A stretch of DNA of 64,000 nt, from NCBI RefSeq assembly GCF_000720115.1, contig NZ_JOIR01000035.1, positions 62,001 to 126,000 on the forward strand, read 5' to 3'. Shown piece after piece: positions 25,612 through 37,200 of this stretch. Every line of letters begins with the position of its first letter. Positions within the stretch are counted from its first letter, which is position 1. The notes under the pieces are model-generated. The model was not told where the DNA came from. It worked only from the letters and a program-made list of their open reading frames with translations, and searched no databases. Source of the stretch: Streptomyces sp. NRRL F-2580. GTDB lineage: Bacteria > Actinomycetota > Actinomycetes > Streptomycetales > Streptomycetaceae. A program made the translations under genes and the position numbers.

Positions 25612-26937
25612 GTGACCTCGACCGAAGTGCTCCCGGCGCCACCGCCTCGCGCCGCTGCCCGCCGGGCCCTGCTCGCCGGTTCGGCCGGCAATCTCGTCGA
25701 GTGGTACGAGTTCGGCGTCTACGGCTGCTTCGCCACCGTCATCGCGGCCAACTTCTTCACCCCGCCCACGGGCGCGCGATCCGGGAGCGGTGTCGAGGCG
25801 CTCGTCGCCACGTACGCCTCGTTCGCGCTCGCCTTCTTCTTCCGCCCCGTCGGCGCGCTGCTCTTCGGCCGCCTCGGCGACCGTCTCGGCCGGCGTCCCA
25901 CCCTCGTCCTCGTCGTCGGCCTCATGACGCTCACCACCACCCTGATCGGCCTTCTCCCCACCCGGGAGGCCATCGGCCCGGCCGCCCCCTGGCTCCTCAC
26001 GTTCCTGCGCGTACTGCAAGGACTCTCCGCGGGCGGGGAGTTCGGCGGCGCGGTGTCCCTGCTGGCGGAGTACGCGCCACCGGGCCGGCGGGGCCTCTAC
26101 GGGGCGTGGCAGTCCTTCACCGTCGCCCTCGGCCTGCTGGCCGGCGCCGGTACGGCCGCCGCCCTGGCGACGGTCCTGCCCGCCCCGGCGCTGTACGCGT
26201 GGGGGTGGCGCATCCCGTTCCTGCTGGCCCTGCCGCTCGGGGCGGTCGCGCTGTGGCTGCGCACGGCGCTGGAGGAACCGCCCGGGGCGCCCCCGGCCAA
26301 GGCCGCGTCCGCGGCCCGCGGCGGCCAAGTGCCGCCCGGCGGTGGGGTGCAGGCCCGTGCGGTCGTCCTCGGCATCGGGCGGATCATGGGCTGGTCGGCG
26401 GCCGGGTACACCTTCCTCGTCGTCCTGCCGTCCTACCTCCAGTCCACACTGGGGGCCTCCTTCCGCAACGCCCTCCTGGCCACCACGCTCGTCAACCTGG
26501 GGTTCGCCGCCTCGATCCTGCCCGCCGGGCTGCTCAGCGACCGGTACGGGCGGCGCCCGGTCATGCTCGGCGGCGCGCTCGGGATCGCCGTACTCGCCTT
26601 TCCCCTCCTGCACTTGCTCCAGTCCCCGGACGCCTCCCCGCAAGCCCGGGCCGCGGCCGTGCTGACGGCGGGCGCGCTCGTCGGACTACTGGCCGGACCG
26701 GGGCCGGCCATGCTCGCCGAGATGTTCCCCCGACGAGTGCGCTGCACCGGCCTCGGGCTGGCCTACGCCCTCACCAACGCGGTGTTCTCCGGCTGCGCGG
26801 GGCTCGTCATCACCGCATTGACCGCACGGACAGGAGACACCGCCATCCCCGCCTACTACGCCGCCGGCGCCTGCGCCATCAGCTCACTCGCACTGCTGAC
26901 CCTGCGCGGGAACGACCACCGGGAGCCCCTGCGATGA
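25612..26937 (+). CDS. MHS-family (metabolite:H+ symporter) MFS transporter
   Basis: GTG at 25612; 441 residues with 12 predicted helices. The N-terminus GNLVEWYEFGVYG is diagnostic for the MHS family (ProP, ShiA, KgtP), and GRLGDRLGRRPTL is motif A. RVLQGLSAGGEFGGAVSLL is the helix-5 motif, and LSDRYGRRPVML repeats motif A in the second half. It imports an organic acid, polyol or similar solute with protons. Its TGA overlaps the ATG of anmK, so it is plausibly the importer or linked transporter for a muropeptide-derived sugar; that substrate is inferred from context only. Confidence 0.85.
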   Translation: MTSTEVLPAPPPRAAARRALLAGSAGNLVEWYEFGVYGCFATVIAANFFTPPTGARSGSGVEALVATYASFALAFFFRPVGALLFGRLGDRLGRRPTLVLVVGLMTLTTTLIGLLPTREAIGPAAPWLLTFLRVLQGLSAGGEFGGAVSLLAEYAPPGRRGLYGAWQSFTVALGLLAGAGTAAALATVLPAPALYAWGWRIPFLLALPLGAVALWLRTALEEPPGAPPAKAASAARGGQVPPGGGVQARAVVLGIGRIMGWSAAGYTFLVVLPSYLQSTLGASFRNALLATTLVNLGFAASILPAGLLSDRYGRRPVMLGGALGIAVLAFPLLHLLQSPDASPQARAAAVLTAGALVGLLAGPGPAMLAEMFPRRVRCTGLGLAYALTNAVFSGCAGLVITALTARTGDTAIPAYYAAGACAISSLALLTLRGNDHREPLR

Positions 26938-28124
26938 GGGTGGTCGGCCTGATGTCGGGGACCTCGTACGACGCCGTCGACGCCGCGGCCTGCGACCTGG
27001 GCGTCCCGGCCGGGGACGACACGCTGCACCTCACCCCGCTGGGCATGGTGAGCGAGCCGTACCCGGCCGGGCTGCGGAGCGCGCTCGCGGCGGCCCTGCC
27101 GCCCACCGCCACCACGCTCGCCGACGTGTGCCGGCTCGACACGCACATCGGGCAGACGTTCGGACGGCTCGCCGTCCGCGCCGACCGGGAACTGTGCGAC
27201 GGACGGGCCGAGTTGATCGCCTCACACGGCCAGACCGTGTACCACTGGGCGGCGGACGGGCGGGTCCACGGCACCCTCCAGCTCGGCGAACCGGCCTGGA
27301 TCGCCGAGGCCACCGGCCGCCCCGTCGTCTCCGGCTTCCGCCCGCGGGACGTGGCCGCCGGCGGCCAGGGCGCGCCGCTGGTGAGCCTGATCGACCTGAT
27401 GCTGCTGCGCGGCCGGCCCGGTGTGCCGGCCGCCCTGAACATCGGGGGCATCTCCAACGTCACCGTGCTGCCGCGGTACGGCGACCCCGTCGCGTTCGAC
27501 ACCGGCCCGGGCAACGCGCTGATCGACGCGGCGGTGCGCGAGCTGACCGGCGGGCGGCTCGCCTACGACGAGGACGGCGAGCTCGCCGCCGCCGGACGGG
27601 TGCACGAGGCCCTGCTGGAACGGCTGCTCACGGAGCCGTACTACCGGTTGCCCGCGCCGCGCACCACGGGCAAGGAACTGTTCCACGAGGGCTACCTGCG
27701 CTCCCGGCTGACCGGCTTCGGGCAGCTCCCGCCGCAGGACCTGGTCGCCACGCTCACGCGTCTCACCGCCCGGACCGTCGCCGACGCGCTGCGGCCGCTG
27801 GGCGCCACCGAGGTCTACGCGTCGGGCGGCGGCGTGCGCAACCCGACGCTGACGGGCATGCTCCGCGCCGAGCTGGGCGGCACGGCGCTGCACACCTCGG
27901 AGGAGCTCGGGCTGCCGGCCGCGGCGAAGGAGGCGTACGCGTTCGCCGTGCTCGGGTACCTCACCCTGCACGGCCTCCCGGGCAACGCTCCCGGATGCAC
28001 CGGAGCCGACGGCCCCCGCGTCCTCGGTTCGATCACGCCGGGCAGCAGCCCGCTCCGGCTGCCCACGGAGCCCACCGTTGCTCCGCGTTCCCTGACCGTA
28101 CGGGCCGCCCCGGTACCGCGCTGA
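26934..28124 (+). CDS. anmK: Anhydro-N-acetylmuramic acid kinase
   Basis: ATG at 26934 overlaps the transporter stop (ATGA). The 396-residue product starts with GLMSGTSYDAVDAA, the AnmK phosphate-binding signature, and continues ASHGQTVYHW, RPVVSGFRPRDVAAGGQGAP (DVAAGGQGAPL), LNIGGISNVT, FDTGPGNALID and GGGVRNP. It phosphorylates 1,6-anhydroMurNAc to MurNAc-6-phosphate using ATP, recycling cell-wall sugar. Length and motifs match intact enzymes. The nearby NlpC/P60 hydrolase fits a cell-wall turnover theme. Confidence 0.93.
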   Translation: MRVVGLMSGTSYDAVDAAACDLGVPAGDDTLHLTPLGMVSEPYPAGLRSALAAALPPTATTLADVCRLDTHIGQTFGRLAVRADRELCDGRAELIASHGQTVYHWAADGRVHGTLQLGEPAWIAEATGRPVVSGFRPRDVAAGGQGAPLVSLIDLMLLRGRPGVPAALNIGGISNVTVLPRYGDPVAFDTGPGNALIDAAVRELTGGRLAYDEDGELAAAGRVHEALLERLLTEPYYRLPAPRTTGKELFHEGYLRSRLTGFGQLPPQDLVATLTRLTARTVADALRPLGATEVYASGGGVRNPTLTGMLRAELGGTALHTSEELGLPAAAKEAYAFAVLGYLTLHGLPGNAPGCTGADGPRVLGSITPGSSPLRLPTEPTVAPRSLTVRAAPVPR

Positions 28125-28167
28125 CACCACGGGCCCCACGACCGCGTGACCGACTCGCCCGGGCGCC

Positions 28168-29817
<1,650 letters not shown>

Positions 29818-29842
29818 TCATGTCGGGTGTTAGCGTGCGGTC

Positions 29843-30397
29843 ATGCGCGCTCCCATCGGGCCCTTCGACCACGCGGTACCGGCCCCCGACTGCCTCGCGG
29901 ACCTCGTCCCGCCCGTGGCCGCAGCGGTCCGGAGCTGGGCCGGGCACGTCCCCGCTCAGCAGATCCTGTACGTGGACACCGACCCCGCCATCGCCGACAC
30001 CGGCGCCTTCGTCGCGCACTACGGGCAGGAGCTGCTCGGCCGGTCGGCGAACTGCGTGGTGGTCGCCGCCAAGCGCGGCGGCGCGACCACCCTCGCCGCC
30101 TGCCTCGTACCCTCCGCCGGCCGGGCCGACGTGAACGGCGCCGTCCGCCGTCACCTGGGCGCGCGCAAGGTGTCCTTCGCGCCGATGGAGACGGCCGTGG
30201 AGCAGACGGGCATGGAGTACGGCGGCATCACGCCGCTGGGTCTGCCGGACGGCTGGCCGCTCCTGGTGGACCCCGCGGTCGCCGACATGCCGTACGTACT
30301 CGTCGGCAGCGGACGCCGCCGTGGCAAGCTCATCGCGCCCGGGAAACTGTTCGCGGAACTCCCCGGAGCCGAACTCGTCGAGGGTCTCGCACCCTGA
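29843..30397 (+). CDS. YbaK/EbsC-type aminoacyl-tRNA deacylase
   Basis: ATG at 29843; 184 residues. NCVVVAAKRGGATTLAACLV, GRADVNGAVRRHLGARKVSF and GGITPLGLPDGWPLLVD follow the YbaK/ProX fold (K in the strand, then the LG.K.vSfA loop and GG.tP.G.p). These proteins hydrolyse mischarged Cys- or Pro-/Ala-tRNA or related substrates. It diverges from rox across a 163-bp gap containing the RAE and a palindrome, so a link with antibiotic stress is possible but unproven. Confidence 0.8.
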   Translation: MRAPIGPFDHAVPAPDCLADLVPPVAAAVRSWAGHVPAQQILYVDTDPAIADTGAFVAHYGQELLGRSANCVVVAAKRGGATTLAACLVPSAGRADVNGAVRRHLGARKVSFAPMETAVEQTGMEYGGITPLGLPDGWPLLVDPAVADMPYVLVGSGRRRGKLIAPGKLFAELPGAELVEGLAP

Positions 30398-30411
30398 CGC
30401 TCCCGTGACCG

Positions 30412-31368
30412 CTAGCTGCGGTCCGGGCGGAGCTCGATGTGGTCCGGGGCCAGGTCGACCGCCAAGCGGTGCTCCATGCCCAGGGCCTCCAGGAACTTCG
30501 GGGGCAGCTGGACGCGGCCGGAGCGGTCCAGGACGACGTACTCGCGTTCGCTGATCGACTCCTCGCCGTGCTCGTCGGTGACCAGGCGGCGCAGGACCTC
30601 GCTGCTGGTGCGGCCGTCGCGGATCGCCACGGTGCGCCGGACCTCGCCCGCCACCATGGGGTCGTGCGTCACAATGACCACCGTCACGCCGAGCTCCTTG
30701 TTCACCGTGCGGAAGGTCTCGAAGACCGCCGCCGCCGTCTCCGAGTCCAGTTCGCCCGTGGGTTCGTCGGCCAGCAGCACCCTGGGGTCGTTCGCCATCG
30801 CCACGGCGATCGCGACGCGCTGCTGCTGACCGCCCGACAGTTCCGCCGGGCGCCGGTGCGCCAGTTCGCCGATGCCGAGGGCGTCGAGGATCTCCGCGAC
30901 CCGGGCGGCTCGGCGTGCGCCCGCGCCGCGCCGGCCGCCAGCGCCCCTCAACTGCATCGGCAGCGCCACGTTCTGTGCGGCCGTCAGGAACGGCAGCAGG
31001 TTGCGGGCCGTCTGCTGGAAGACGAACCCGACCGCTTCGCGCCGGTAGCGCAGCCGGTCCCGCGCCGAGAGTTCCAACAGGTCGTAGCCGGCGACCGCCG
31101 CGCTGCCCGCCGTCGGGACGTCCAGGCCCGCCAGGATGTTCAGGAGGGTGGACTTGCCACTGCCCGAGGCGCCCACGAGCGCCACCAGGTCGCCTTGGGC
31201 GACCGTAAGCTCCAGCCCCTGGAGGGCCTGCACCTCGATGCCGTCCGTGCTGAAGATCCGGACCAGACGGTCGCAGGCGATCGCGGCGTCCACCGCCGGG
31301 GTGCGCGGCTCCGCGGCGGCCGTCGCCCGGCGGCGCAGCTCCTCGTACGTCGGCTGGTCGGTGTTCAA
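30412..31368 (-). CDS. ABC transporter ATPase (MacB/LolD type) with AbrB-like C-terminal tail
   Basis: TTG at 31368 overlaps the permease stop (TTGA) after GGGAGA. The product is 318 residues. Walker A is GASGSGKST (66-74), the Q-loop is FVFQQ, the signature is LSGGQQQR, Walker B is VLLADEPTGELD and the H-loop is VTHD. This is the LolD/MacB subgroup that works with FtsX-type permeases. After the ATPase, residues about 268-318 read YVVL-DRSGRVQLPPKFLEAL then LAVDLAPDHIELRP, which resembles a SpoVT/AbrB swapped-hairpin. Such a tail could give dimerisation or regulation. It is the last gene of the permease operon. Confidence 0.85.
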   Translation of the reverse strand: MNTDQPTYEELRRRATAAAEPRTPAVDAAIACDRLVRIFSTDGIEVQALQGLELTVAQGDLVALVGASGSGKSTLLNILAGLDVPTAGSAAVAGYDLLELSARDRLRYRREAVGFVFQQTARNLLPFLTAAQNVALPMQLRGAGGRRGAGARRAARVAEILDALGIGELAHRRPAELSGGQQQRVAIAVAMANDPRVLLADEPTGELDSETAAAVFETFRTVNKELGVTVVIVTHDPMVAGEVRRTVAIRDGRTSSEVLRRLVTDEHGEESISEREYVVLDRSGRVQLPPKFLEALGMEHRLAVDLAPDHIELRPDRS

Positions 31369-34268
31369 CGCTGGTCTCCCGCTCTCAACTCGGTGGTGAT
31401 CTGCCGTCGCCCGGATGTCGCCGCCTCGACGAGCACGGCCGCGGCGACCAGGGCGGCCAGGCCCAGGGCCTGGGTCAGTACGGGCCCCGCGGTGAGCCGT
31501 ACCCCGGTCGGCACGCTCGCGCCGACCAGCGTGGACAGGTCCATCGCCGGGCCCAGCAACGCCACCGCGGCCGACGCGACCAGGGCCCCGCCCAGCGTCG
31601 CGGCCAGGGTCTGCGGCAGGGTCTCGGCGAGGATCAGCGCCACGCCCTGGCGGCGGCGCAGCCCCATGGTGCGCAGCCGGGCCAGCAGCGCCGCACGTTC
31701 GGGGACGGTCCGCATCAGCGTCAGCAGAACGGCCAGCAGCGCGAAGCCGGCGGCTCCCGCCACGGAGGCCCAGAAGAGGCGCTCGGCCGACCGCTGCAGC
31801 GGATCGGCGCCCAGCTCGGCGACGGCCTCCGCACTGGTGCGTACGGGATACACGTCGTCGGCGGGGTGCGCCGGGGCGGCCGGATCCCGACCCGCGGCGA
31901 GTGCCGGGGACGGCGACGGGGAGGGAGCCTGAGCCGAGGACGCCGGCGGGAGCGCGGCCCGGACCAGCGCGCGCAGCCGGTCCCCGTCTACGGAGCCGAG
32001 GGCCAGCCACTGGTTCGGCTGGTCGGCGCCGATGAGGGCCGTCGCCGGGCCCGCCGGCAGGACCACGGTCGCGGCGTCCCGGGCGGGGCGGGCCGGGGTG
32101 CAGTCGATCACGCCGACGACCTGTGCCTTCACCTCTCCGCCGTTGCCGGGCCGCACCGTGAAGGTGCCCGGGCCCGCCAGCCGTGCCAGCCCGGCGCTGA
32201 ACAGGGCGGGCACGGGCGCGTCGGCGGACCGCGCGCCGCCCGCGGCCAGCAGGGCGGGGTCGAAGGAGCCGCAGCCGAGGACGCGCGACAGCTCCGCGTA
32301 GGCGGCCGGTTCGGCGACGATCACGGAGGTCTGGCTGGAGCGCAGGGTCATGCCGAGGATCGAGGAGTCGTGGTCGATCCACAGCGGCACCGACGTCCGT
32401 ACGCCCGGCAGCTCGCCCGCGGCGTTCGCGAGTCCGGCCGGGAGCGAGGCCTTTCCGAACGCGGTGATCGCCGCGTCGCCCCCGACCGCCAGCCGGGCGA
32501 CGCCCAGCCGGTTCGCATCGACCGAGTCGAGGACCGCGGCACCGAATCCACCGGTGGTGATGGCGAGGAGCAGTGCGACCATCGGCAGGACGGAGGGGCC
32601 GCTGCGGCCACGGGCCTGCCTGCCGCCCGCTCCCGAGCCGCGGGCGGCTCGCGCCAGCCCGAGGAAGCCAACCAGCCCGGAGCGGCGGCCGGCCGCCCGT
32701 GCGAGCCAGCCGGTCACGACCGGCTGCAGCCGGGCCAGCAGCAGCCCGCCACACAGCGCGAGCAGCAGCGGAGCCGCGATCAGCAGCGGGTCCGGGTCGC
32801 TGCCGGCCGGGGCCACCCCGCGGCGGCGGACCTCCAGTACGGCGGCGGCCGTGGCGACGAGGACGAGCAGTTCAGCCACGGGCCTGCGCCACCGCCCGGC
32901 CGGACGCGTCGGGGTCAGCAGTACGGCTGCCCGCACGGGGAAGGCCAGGAGCGCGAGCACGGCGACCACCGCGGCCGAGAGCAGCGCGGGCGCGAGCCGG
33001 GGCGTGGGCAACAGGAGTACGGCGAGCGCGGTGGCGGCCGCGGCTGCCGGGAGCACCGTGACGGCCCCCTCCCCGAGGAGCCGGCCGACGATGCCGGCGC
33101 GCGAGCCGCCGCGCGCCAGCAGCAGGCGCAGCTCGGCGTCCCGGCGGTCCCCGGCGAGCGCGCCGGCCAGGCACAGGACCACGAAGGCGACCCCGCCGAC
33201 CCCGGCGGGTCCGATCAGGGCGAGCGGCGCCGCGGCCTGTCTGCGGTCGTGGGCCTGCTCGAACAGTTCGGGCAGCCACGAGGTGGTCCGCAGCCGCTGG
33301 CGGGCGGTCTCCCGCGTGAGGGCGGCGGCGGTGGGCCCGGCCACGTACGAGGCGATGTCCTTCGTCGTGGCGTCGAGGCGGTCGGCCCGCAGGCTGCCGA
33401 CGTCCACCGGAAGCCGCCAGAAGTCCTCGGCGGTGTCGCCCCAGGTGTCCATCCGGCCGAGGCCGCCGGCTCCGATGAGGGCGTCGACGTGCCAGGAGAG
33501 GTTCTCCCCGTTGTAGTGCTCGCAGGCGCGCGGGAGGCAGTCGAGGCCCACCCAGAAGTCCTCGGTCGGGTCGGGGACCGCGTAGAGGCCGACGACCTCC
33601 ACGGACGGCGTGCCGTTGACCAGGGGCGTGCTCCTCAGCACGGATCCGAGGCGCGCACCGAGGGTCTCGGCGGCGCGCTGCGAGAGGGCGACCTGCAACG
33701 GCGGATCGTACGCGGTGGCGCCCTCGGGGGCGCCCGCGGGCGGGCGTGCGTCGCTCGGCCAGCGCCCCTCCACCAGCTTCACGTGGGCCGGGGCCTGTTG
33801 GACGTACAGCAGGGACATCGCGGGCGGGAAGCCGGACGGGCGGGAGAGTTCCGGATTCAGCAGCGGCTGCCGCTTGGTGGTCCGCGTGCCGTGGACCACC
33901 GCCTCCGGGTCGACGCGGAAGGTGCCTCCGGTATGGGACAGCAGGCTCTTCAGCGTCCCGTCCAGGGCTTCGGCGCTCTGCCCGGCCACCGGGGCCGGCG
34001 CGGTCACCTGCAGGCTGGTGTCGGTGTGCCCGCTGCGCTCCAGGAACGACCGCAGGGCCTGGTCGGCGCCCCGGTCCTGGGCCCGCGGCAGCGCGGCGGC
34101 CAGCAGGACGGCGACGAACGCCAGCGCGGCGGCGAGCAGGGTGCCCAGGGGAGCCGCCCGCAAGCGGGTCCTGACCCAGGGCGCGGGCCGCGGCCGGGAC
34201 CGCGGGGCGGCTGCCGGCGGCGGCGTGGCGGACGGCGGCGGCGTGGCGGACGGCGGCGGGGTGGTCAC
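31365..34268 (-). CDS. FtsX-like ABC permease (second of two)
   Basis: GTG at 34268 overlaps the stop of the first permease (GTGA) after GGAGGAGAT. The product is 967 residues. A proline-rich N-terminus (TTPPPSATPPP) precedes a first helix (LGTLLAAALAFVAVLLAAA), then a large extracellular domain, a central cluster of helices (about 400-600), a second extracellular domain and three C-terminal helices with LRTMGLRRRQGVALILAE, the FtsX coupling-type motif. It should export a lipid, peptide or drug with the neighbouring ATPase or the divergent one. The order permease-permease-ATPase is a single operon. Confidence 0.85.
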   Translation of the reverse strand: MTTPPPSATPPPSATPPPAAAPRSRPRPAPWVRTRLRAAPLGTLLAAALAFVAVLLAAALPRAQDRGADQALRSFLERSGHTDTSLQVTAPAPVAGQSAEALDGTLKSLLSHTGGTFRVDPEAVVHGTRTTKRQPLLNPELSRPSGFPPAMSLLYVQQAPAHVKLVEGRWPSDARPPAGAPEGATAYDPPLQVALSQRAAETLGARLGSVLRSTPLVNGTPSVEVVGLYAVPDPTEDFWVGLDCLPRACEHYNGENLSWHVDALIGAGGLGRMDTWGDTAEDFWRLPVDVGSLRADRLDATTKDIASYVAGPTAAALTRETARQRLRTTSWLPELFEQAHDRRQAAAPLALIGPAGVGGVAFVVLCLAGALAGDRRDAELRLLLARGGSRAGIVGRLLGEGAVTVLPAAAAATALAVLLLPTPRLAPALLSAAVVAVLALLAFPVRAAVLLTPTRPAGRWRRPVAELLVLVATAAAVLEVRRRGVAPAGSDPDPLLIAAPLLLALCGGLLLARLQPVVTGWLARAAGRRSGLVGFLGLARAARGSGAGGRQARGRSGPSVLPMVALLLAITTGGFGAAVLDSVDANRLGVARLAVGGDAAITAFGKASLPAGLANAAGELPGVRTSVPLWIDHDSSILGMTLRSSQTSVIVAEPAAYAELSRVLGCGSFDPALLAAGGARSADAPVPALFSAGLARLAGPGTFTVRPGNGGEVKAQVVGVIDCTPARPARDAATVVLPAGPATALIGADQPNQWLALGSVDGDRLRALVRAALPPASSAQAPSPSPSPALAAGRDPAAPAHPADDVYPVRTSAEAVAELGADPLQRSAERLFWASVAGAAGFALLAVLLTLMRTVPERAALLARLRTMGLRRRQGVALILAETLPQTLAATLGGALVASAAVALLGPAMDLSTLVGASVPTGVRLTAGPVLTQALGLAALVAAAVLVEAATSGRRQITTELRAGDQR

Positions 34269-37200
34269 ATCTCCTCCACGGGACGCAGCCGGGCGGCGAT
34301 GTCGCGGCCCCGGGGGCCGCTGAGCAGGGCCGACAGCAGGGGAACGGCGGCGATGGCGGCGGCCGTCAACAGGGTCTGCCAGAAGGGCAGGTCCACCCGT
34401 ACGGGCGGGAACGGCCGCCCGGCGGCGGGTGTCAGCACGACCAGGGGCGCCATCAGGTGGTCGAGGGCGACACCCAGTCCGGTCCCGACCGCGGTCCCGA
34501 CGGCGATCAGCACCCCGCCTTCGGCGGCGGCCGCCAGGGCCAGCGACCGCCGTGGGGTGCCGAGCGCCAGCAGGACAGAGAACTCCCGTCCGCGCACGCG
34601 CCGTTCGGCGGCGCTGGACGTCGCGAAGCCGATCGCCGCCAGCACCGCGCACGCGGCGGCGAGGGCGGCCAGCGCGCTCTGCGGGCCGGCGCTCAGCGGG
34701 TCCTCCAGCAGCCGGGCGGCGATTTCCTCACGCAGCTCGACGCGCTCGGTCCTGGACCCTTCGCGCAGCGCGGTCGCCGCGCGGGCCGGGACCGGATCGG
34801 CGGCCGAGGCGGGGGGCAGCCACCACTCGGTGGGCGGGGCCGGCAGTTGGCCGGCGGACTCCACCAGGAACCGGCCGAGCGTGCGCAGGTCGACGGCGAG
34901 CCCCGACCGTCCGACCACCGGGAGGGAGTCGACGGCGGCGGTGATCCGCATCGGGACGGTCGCGCCGTCGAGCGTGACGGGGACGGTCGCACCCACGGAG
35001 GCACTGATGGCCCGCAGGTAGCCGGTGGTGGCGACCGCCGGGACCGCGGCGGGGGCCGCGGCGGCGGGCGCCGGGAACAGCACGGCGCTGACACCCTTCT
35101 CGGTGCCGACCCCGCCCCAGAACCGCACCTGCAGGTGATCCGTGGAACCGGCCGGGAGCGGGGAGAGCGCGGGGGCCCGCAGGCTGCGGGGTCCCTGCGG
35201 GGGCGCCGACCGCCAGCCGCCCGTGGCCGCGGCTCCCGGCGCGGCGACCGCCGTCGCCGTGCCGTCCGCGGTGTCGGAGACGCCGATCCGGCGCAGGGTC
35301 AGTTCGCTGCCGTCGCCCGCGGGGCCTTCGTCCCCGGCGTACGAGAGCCGTATCGCGGCCAGGGTCAGCGGGGCCGCGGCCGAACCGATCGGCGCACCGG
35401 TCAGGGCGTCCAGGGGAAAGGCGAGGGTGGCGTCGCCGCCGGTGGGCAGCGTGACCGAGGGCGTCCCGTGGGTCGCTCCGAACCGGTCGCGCAGCAGCAG
35501 GCTCACGGCCGCCCAGCTCGTGCCGGCGGACCGTACCGTCACACCGAGCTCGATCCGGCGGGGGGAGCCGGGCAGGGCGACACCGGGAGCCTGCCCGGGG
35601 GCGGCTGCGGCCGCGCCGGTGGCCGCGGACCCCGCCGGGGCGTCCGGGCCCTGCGCGGCGAGCGGGGCGAACAGCTCCCGCATCCCGTGGCCGCCGCGCA
35701 GGTCCGCGCGCAGCGGTACGCCTTCGGCCACCTTGGCGGCGTCGACCGCGAGGACGTCGGTGGTGCCCCCGCCGGGCAGCGGCTGCGTCCGGCGGACCAC
35801 CGGAATCAGACGGTCCGCGCCCGGCAGTGCCCCGTAGCGTCCGGCCTGCCCCATCGGGGCCATGGTGCTCCCGGAGATCCGCAGGCCGCCCGCGGTCGTG
35901 AAGTCGGCCTGGTCGCGCTGGGACTCGGACCAGGCGGTGTGCTGGCCGAGGGCCAGGATCCCGCTGGAGACGGCGAGGACGAGCAGCAGCACGGGCCCGG
36001 TGGCCCGGCCGGGCCGGCGGGCGAGCTGCCAGCCGAACAGGGCCGGGCCGAGGCTCCGGCCGCGCGCCGCCAGCCGTCCGCCGGCCCGCGCCGCGAACGG
36101 CAGCAGCCGCAGGACCAGCAGCGTGCCCCCGCACAGGGCCAGCGTCGGGGCGGCGACCAGGACCGGGTCGATGCCGAGCCCGCCGTCGGCGGGGGCGTCG
36201 GGCACCTGCGCGTCCGTACCTCCGTACTGCGACAGCTGCTGGTAGCCGAGGACCGCGAGGACGATCACGGCCAGGTCCAGGCCGGAGCGGGCGGCGCCCG
36301 TCACCAGGGCCTGCCTGCCGCCGGCGCGGCGCAGGACCGCGGCCGAGGCGCCGCGCAGGACGGAGGGCAGGGTCGTCAGCAGGACGCAGGCGAGGGCGCA
36401 GCCGGCCGCGACCGGCCAGACCAGCCAGGTGTCCGGGATCTCCAGGTGGACCTGCGCGAGCGGTCCGAACCGGCCGAACAGGCGCAGCAGGGGTGGTGTG
36501 AGCAGTGGTGCCAGGACGGCGGCGGGGAGCGCGAGCAGCAGCGACTCGGCGGCGCCGAGCGCGCCGAGGCGCCGGCGGGAGGCGCCGCGCGCGGTGAGCA
36601 GGACGCGCTCCGGCTCCTGGCGCACGGTCAGGATGTGGGAGACGAGGAGCAGTGCCGCGGTGGAGAGGACGGCGAGCTGGAGCGCTCCCACCATCAGGGT
36701 GGACCGGGCGACGAGCATGCCGGAGTCCAACTCGGTGAGCAGCTTCGGTAGTTCGGTGGCGGCCCGGAGGGAGGTGGTGCGCTCCAGGCCGTCCGCGGCG
36801 GGCTTCGCCGCGGTCCGGACGGCCTCGGCCTCGGAGGCGCGGATCGTGCCCAGGTCCGGGGTCAGCAGCGTGAGGCGGTAGTTCTGCAGGAGGCCGCCGG
36901 TCGTGAAGGCGCTGTCGTCCACCAGGAGCGGGCCGTAGGTGGCGAGGGAGCCGGACTGGATCTCCCGGCCGCCGAGCGGGTCGAGCCGCCAGTACCCGGC
37001 GTCCGGATCGGAGGCCCGGTACACGCCGGTGACCAGTACGGTCAGCGCGGCGCCGTCGAAGCGGTCGTCCAGCCGGACCGGTGCGGGCAGCGCGGACTCG
37101 GTCAGGCCGAGCCGGGCCAGGGCCGCGCGCGGCACGGCCACCTGCATCGGCGCGGCCGGGGTGCCGGTGCCGTTGGCGGTGACCGGCGCGGGCCACTGGC

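Noticed and set aside
30412..32754. A continuous 780-codon frame on the minus strand
   Set aside because: Only its last 318 codons are the ATPase; the first part is an arginine/glycine-rich shadow of the permease gene in another frame.
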